From the NCBI GenBank assembly GCA_002383285.1, contig DFXU01000115.1, positions 1 through 6,592 of the forward strand: a DNA stretch of 6,592 bases. The letters are read 5' to 3'. The notes under the pieces were generated by a model, which ran no database searches, was not told the DNA's origin, and saw only the letters and a program-made list of their open reading frames with translations. Within the stretch, counting starts at the first letter, position 1. Each line of letters starts with the position of its first letter. This document shows positions 6,130 to 6,592 of this stretch, in pieces. This stretch comes from Caryophanales bacterium UBA4100. Lineage in GTDB: Bacteria > Bacillota > Bacilli > Paenibacillales > UBA4045. Made by a program: the position numbers and the translations under genes.

Positions 6130-6592
6130 TTATATGAGTGCTCTGTAGCCCAATAACTTTGAGATAATACCTGATTCAGCCTTTACCCTTGAAGCGTATT
6201 GCTCAAACTCCTCATCACCTACACTTGATACCATGGTCGATAGACTAATGGCTGCTACCACTTGCCCAGTGTGATCAAATATAGGCGCAGCCGCGCAGCG
6301 AACGCCCGGCTCGTTCTCTTGATTGTCAACAGCAAAGCCTTGCTTACGAACATGACTTAATTCCTCTAGAAACGTATTCTTATTCATAATTGTGTTGGTC
6401 GTGTGCGATGTAAATGAATAATCTTGTAATAAGTGTTCCCTTCTTCCCTCCGCTTGGAATGCGATTAATGCTTTACCCACCGCACTACAATGCAAGGGCA
6501 CCCTACGTCCTAAGCGTGAATACCGTATTGCTGCTTTCTCACCTTCTACTTTGTCGATATATACACCTTGCCCCTCATTCAGAATAACTAAA
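6130..6592 (-). CDS. IclR-family transcriptional regulator, effector-binding domain only (N-terminus beyond window edge)
   Basis: The frame is open from the right edge to the TAA at 6130, giving 153 residues. They match the C-terminal effector-binding domain of IclR regulators: GRRVPLHCSAVGKALIAF (28-45 of the visible part), the QGFAVDNQENEPGVRCAAAP block, and DHTGQVVAAISLS near the end. The GTG at 6501 falls inside GRRVPLH and is not a start. The DNA-binding winged helix and linker, about 95 residues by family length, lie beyond 6592. The FAH-family gene follows after 24 bases, so the regulator is probably cotranscribed with the enzymes and senses a pathway intermediate. E. coli has a comparable pairing: the IclR-family XynR (YagI) regulates the xylonate genes including yagF. 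Effector and direction of control (repressor or activator) are unknown. Confidence 0.9.
   Translation of the reverse strand, partial: LVILNEGQGVYIDKVEGEKAAIRYSRLGRRVPLHCSAVGKALIAFQAEGRREHLLQDYSFTSHTTNTIMNKNTFLEELSHVRKQGFAVDNQENEPGVRCAAAPIFDHTGQVVAAISLSTMVSSVGDEEFEQYASRVKAESGIISKLLGYRALI

Noticed and set aside
6130..6501. A 123-residue gene starting with GTG at 6501
   Set aside because: The frame stays open to the window edge, and the upstream residues continue the IclR effector domain (YIDKVEGE through GRR). The GTG is an internal valine.
1..6592. CRISPR arrays, insertion sequences, tRNA genes, riboswitches or prophage parts
   Set aside because: No spaced direct repeats, transposase motifs, cloverleaf-like sequence or conserved riboswitch leader was seen. 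Almost the whole window is coding, and the two intergenic regions over 90 bases are explained by promoters and a terminator.

Overview
The window looks like chromosomal DNA of a low-to-moderate GC Gram-positive bacterium, most likely a Bacillales member such as Paenibacillus. This rests on strong AGGAGG-type ribosome binding sites, an aldehyde dehydrogenase that closely resembles Bacillus GucD (from recall, not computed), and a vegetative sigma-type promoter with an extended -10. No mobile elements, RNA genes, CRISPR arrays or phage genes were seen.

Left part (1-1653): two divergent genes share a 94-base intergenic region. On the minus strand is a YcaQ/HTH_42-family protein (putative DNA crosslink-repair glycosylase) whose C-terminus runs off the left edge. 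On the plus strand is a complete FMN-dependent nitroreductase-family protein. A hairpin at 1669-1718 lies between the nitroreductase and the operon that converges on it, and probably stops transcription from one or both sides.

Right part (1752-6592): a tight minus-strand operon, read from right to left as an IclR-family regulator (N-terminus off the right edge), a fumarylacetoacetate-hydrolase-superfamily 2-keto-3-deoxypentonate dehydratase, an alpha-ketoglutaric semialdehyde dehydrogenase, and an IlvD/Edd-family YjhG/YagF-type D-xylonate dehydratase. The gaps are 24, 20 and 14 bases.

Read as chemistry, the three enzymes form a complete route from a pentonate (D-xylonate or D-arabinonate) through 2-keto-3-deoxy-D-pentonate and 2-oxoglutarate semialdehyde to 2-oxoglutarate. 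This is the lower Weimberg-type oxidative pathway. No sugar dehydrogenase, lactonase or transporter is visible, so the cell may take up the sugar acid directly, or those genes may lie outside the window. The IclR regulator fits control by the sugar acid or its keto-deoxy derivative. No radically new system is evident. The points most worth a second look are the Weimberg-type gene combination, two start-site corrections, and edge genes that a simple ORF scan misses.
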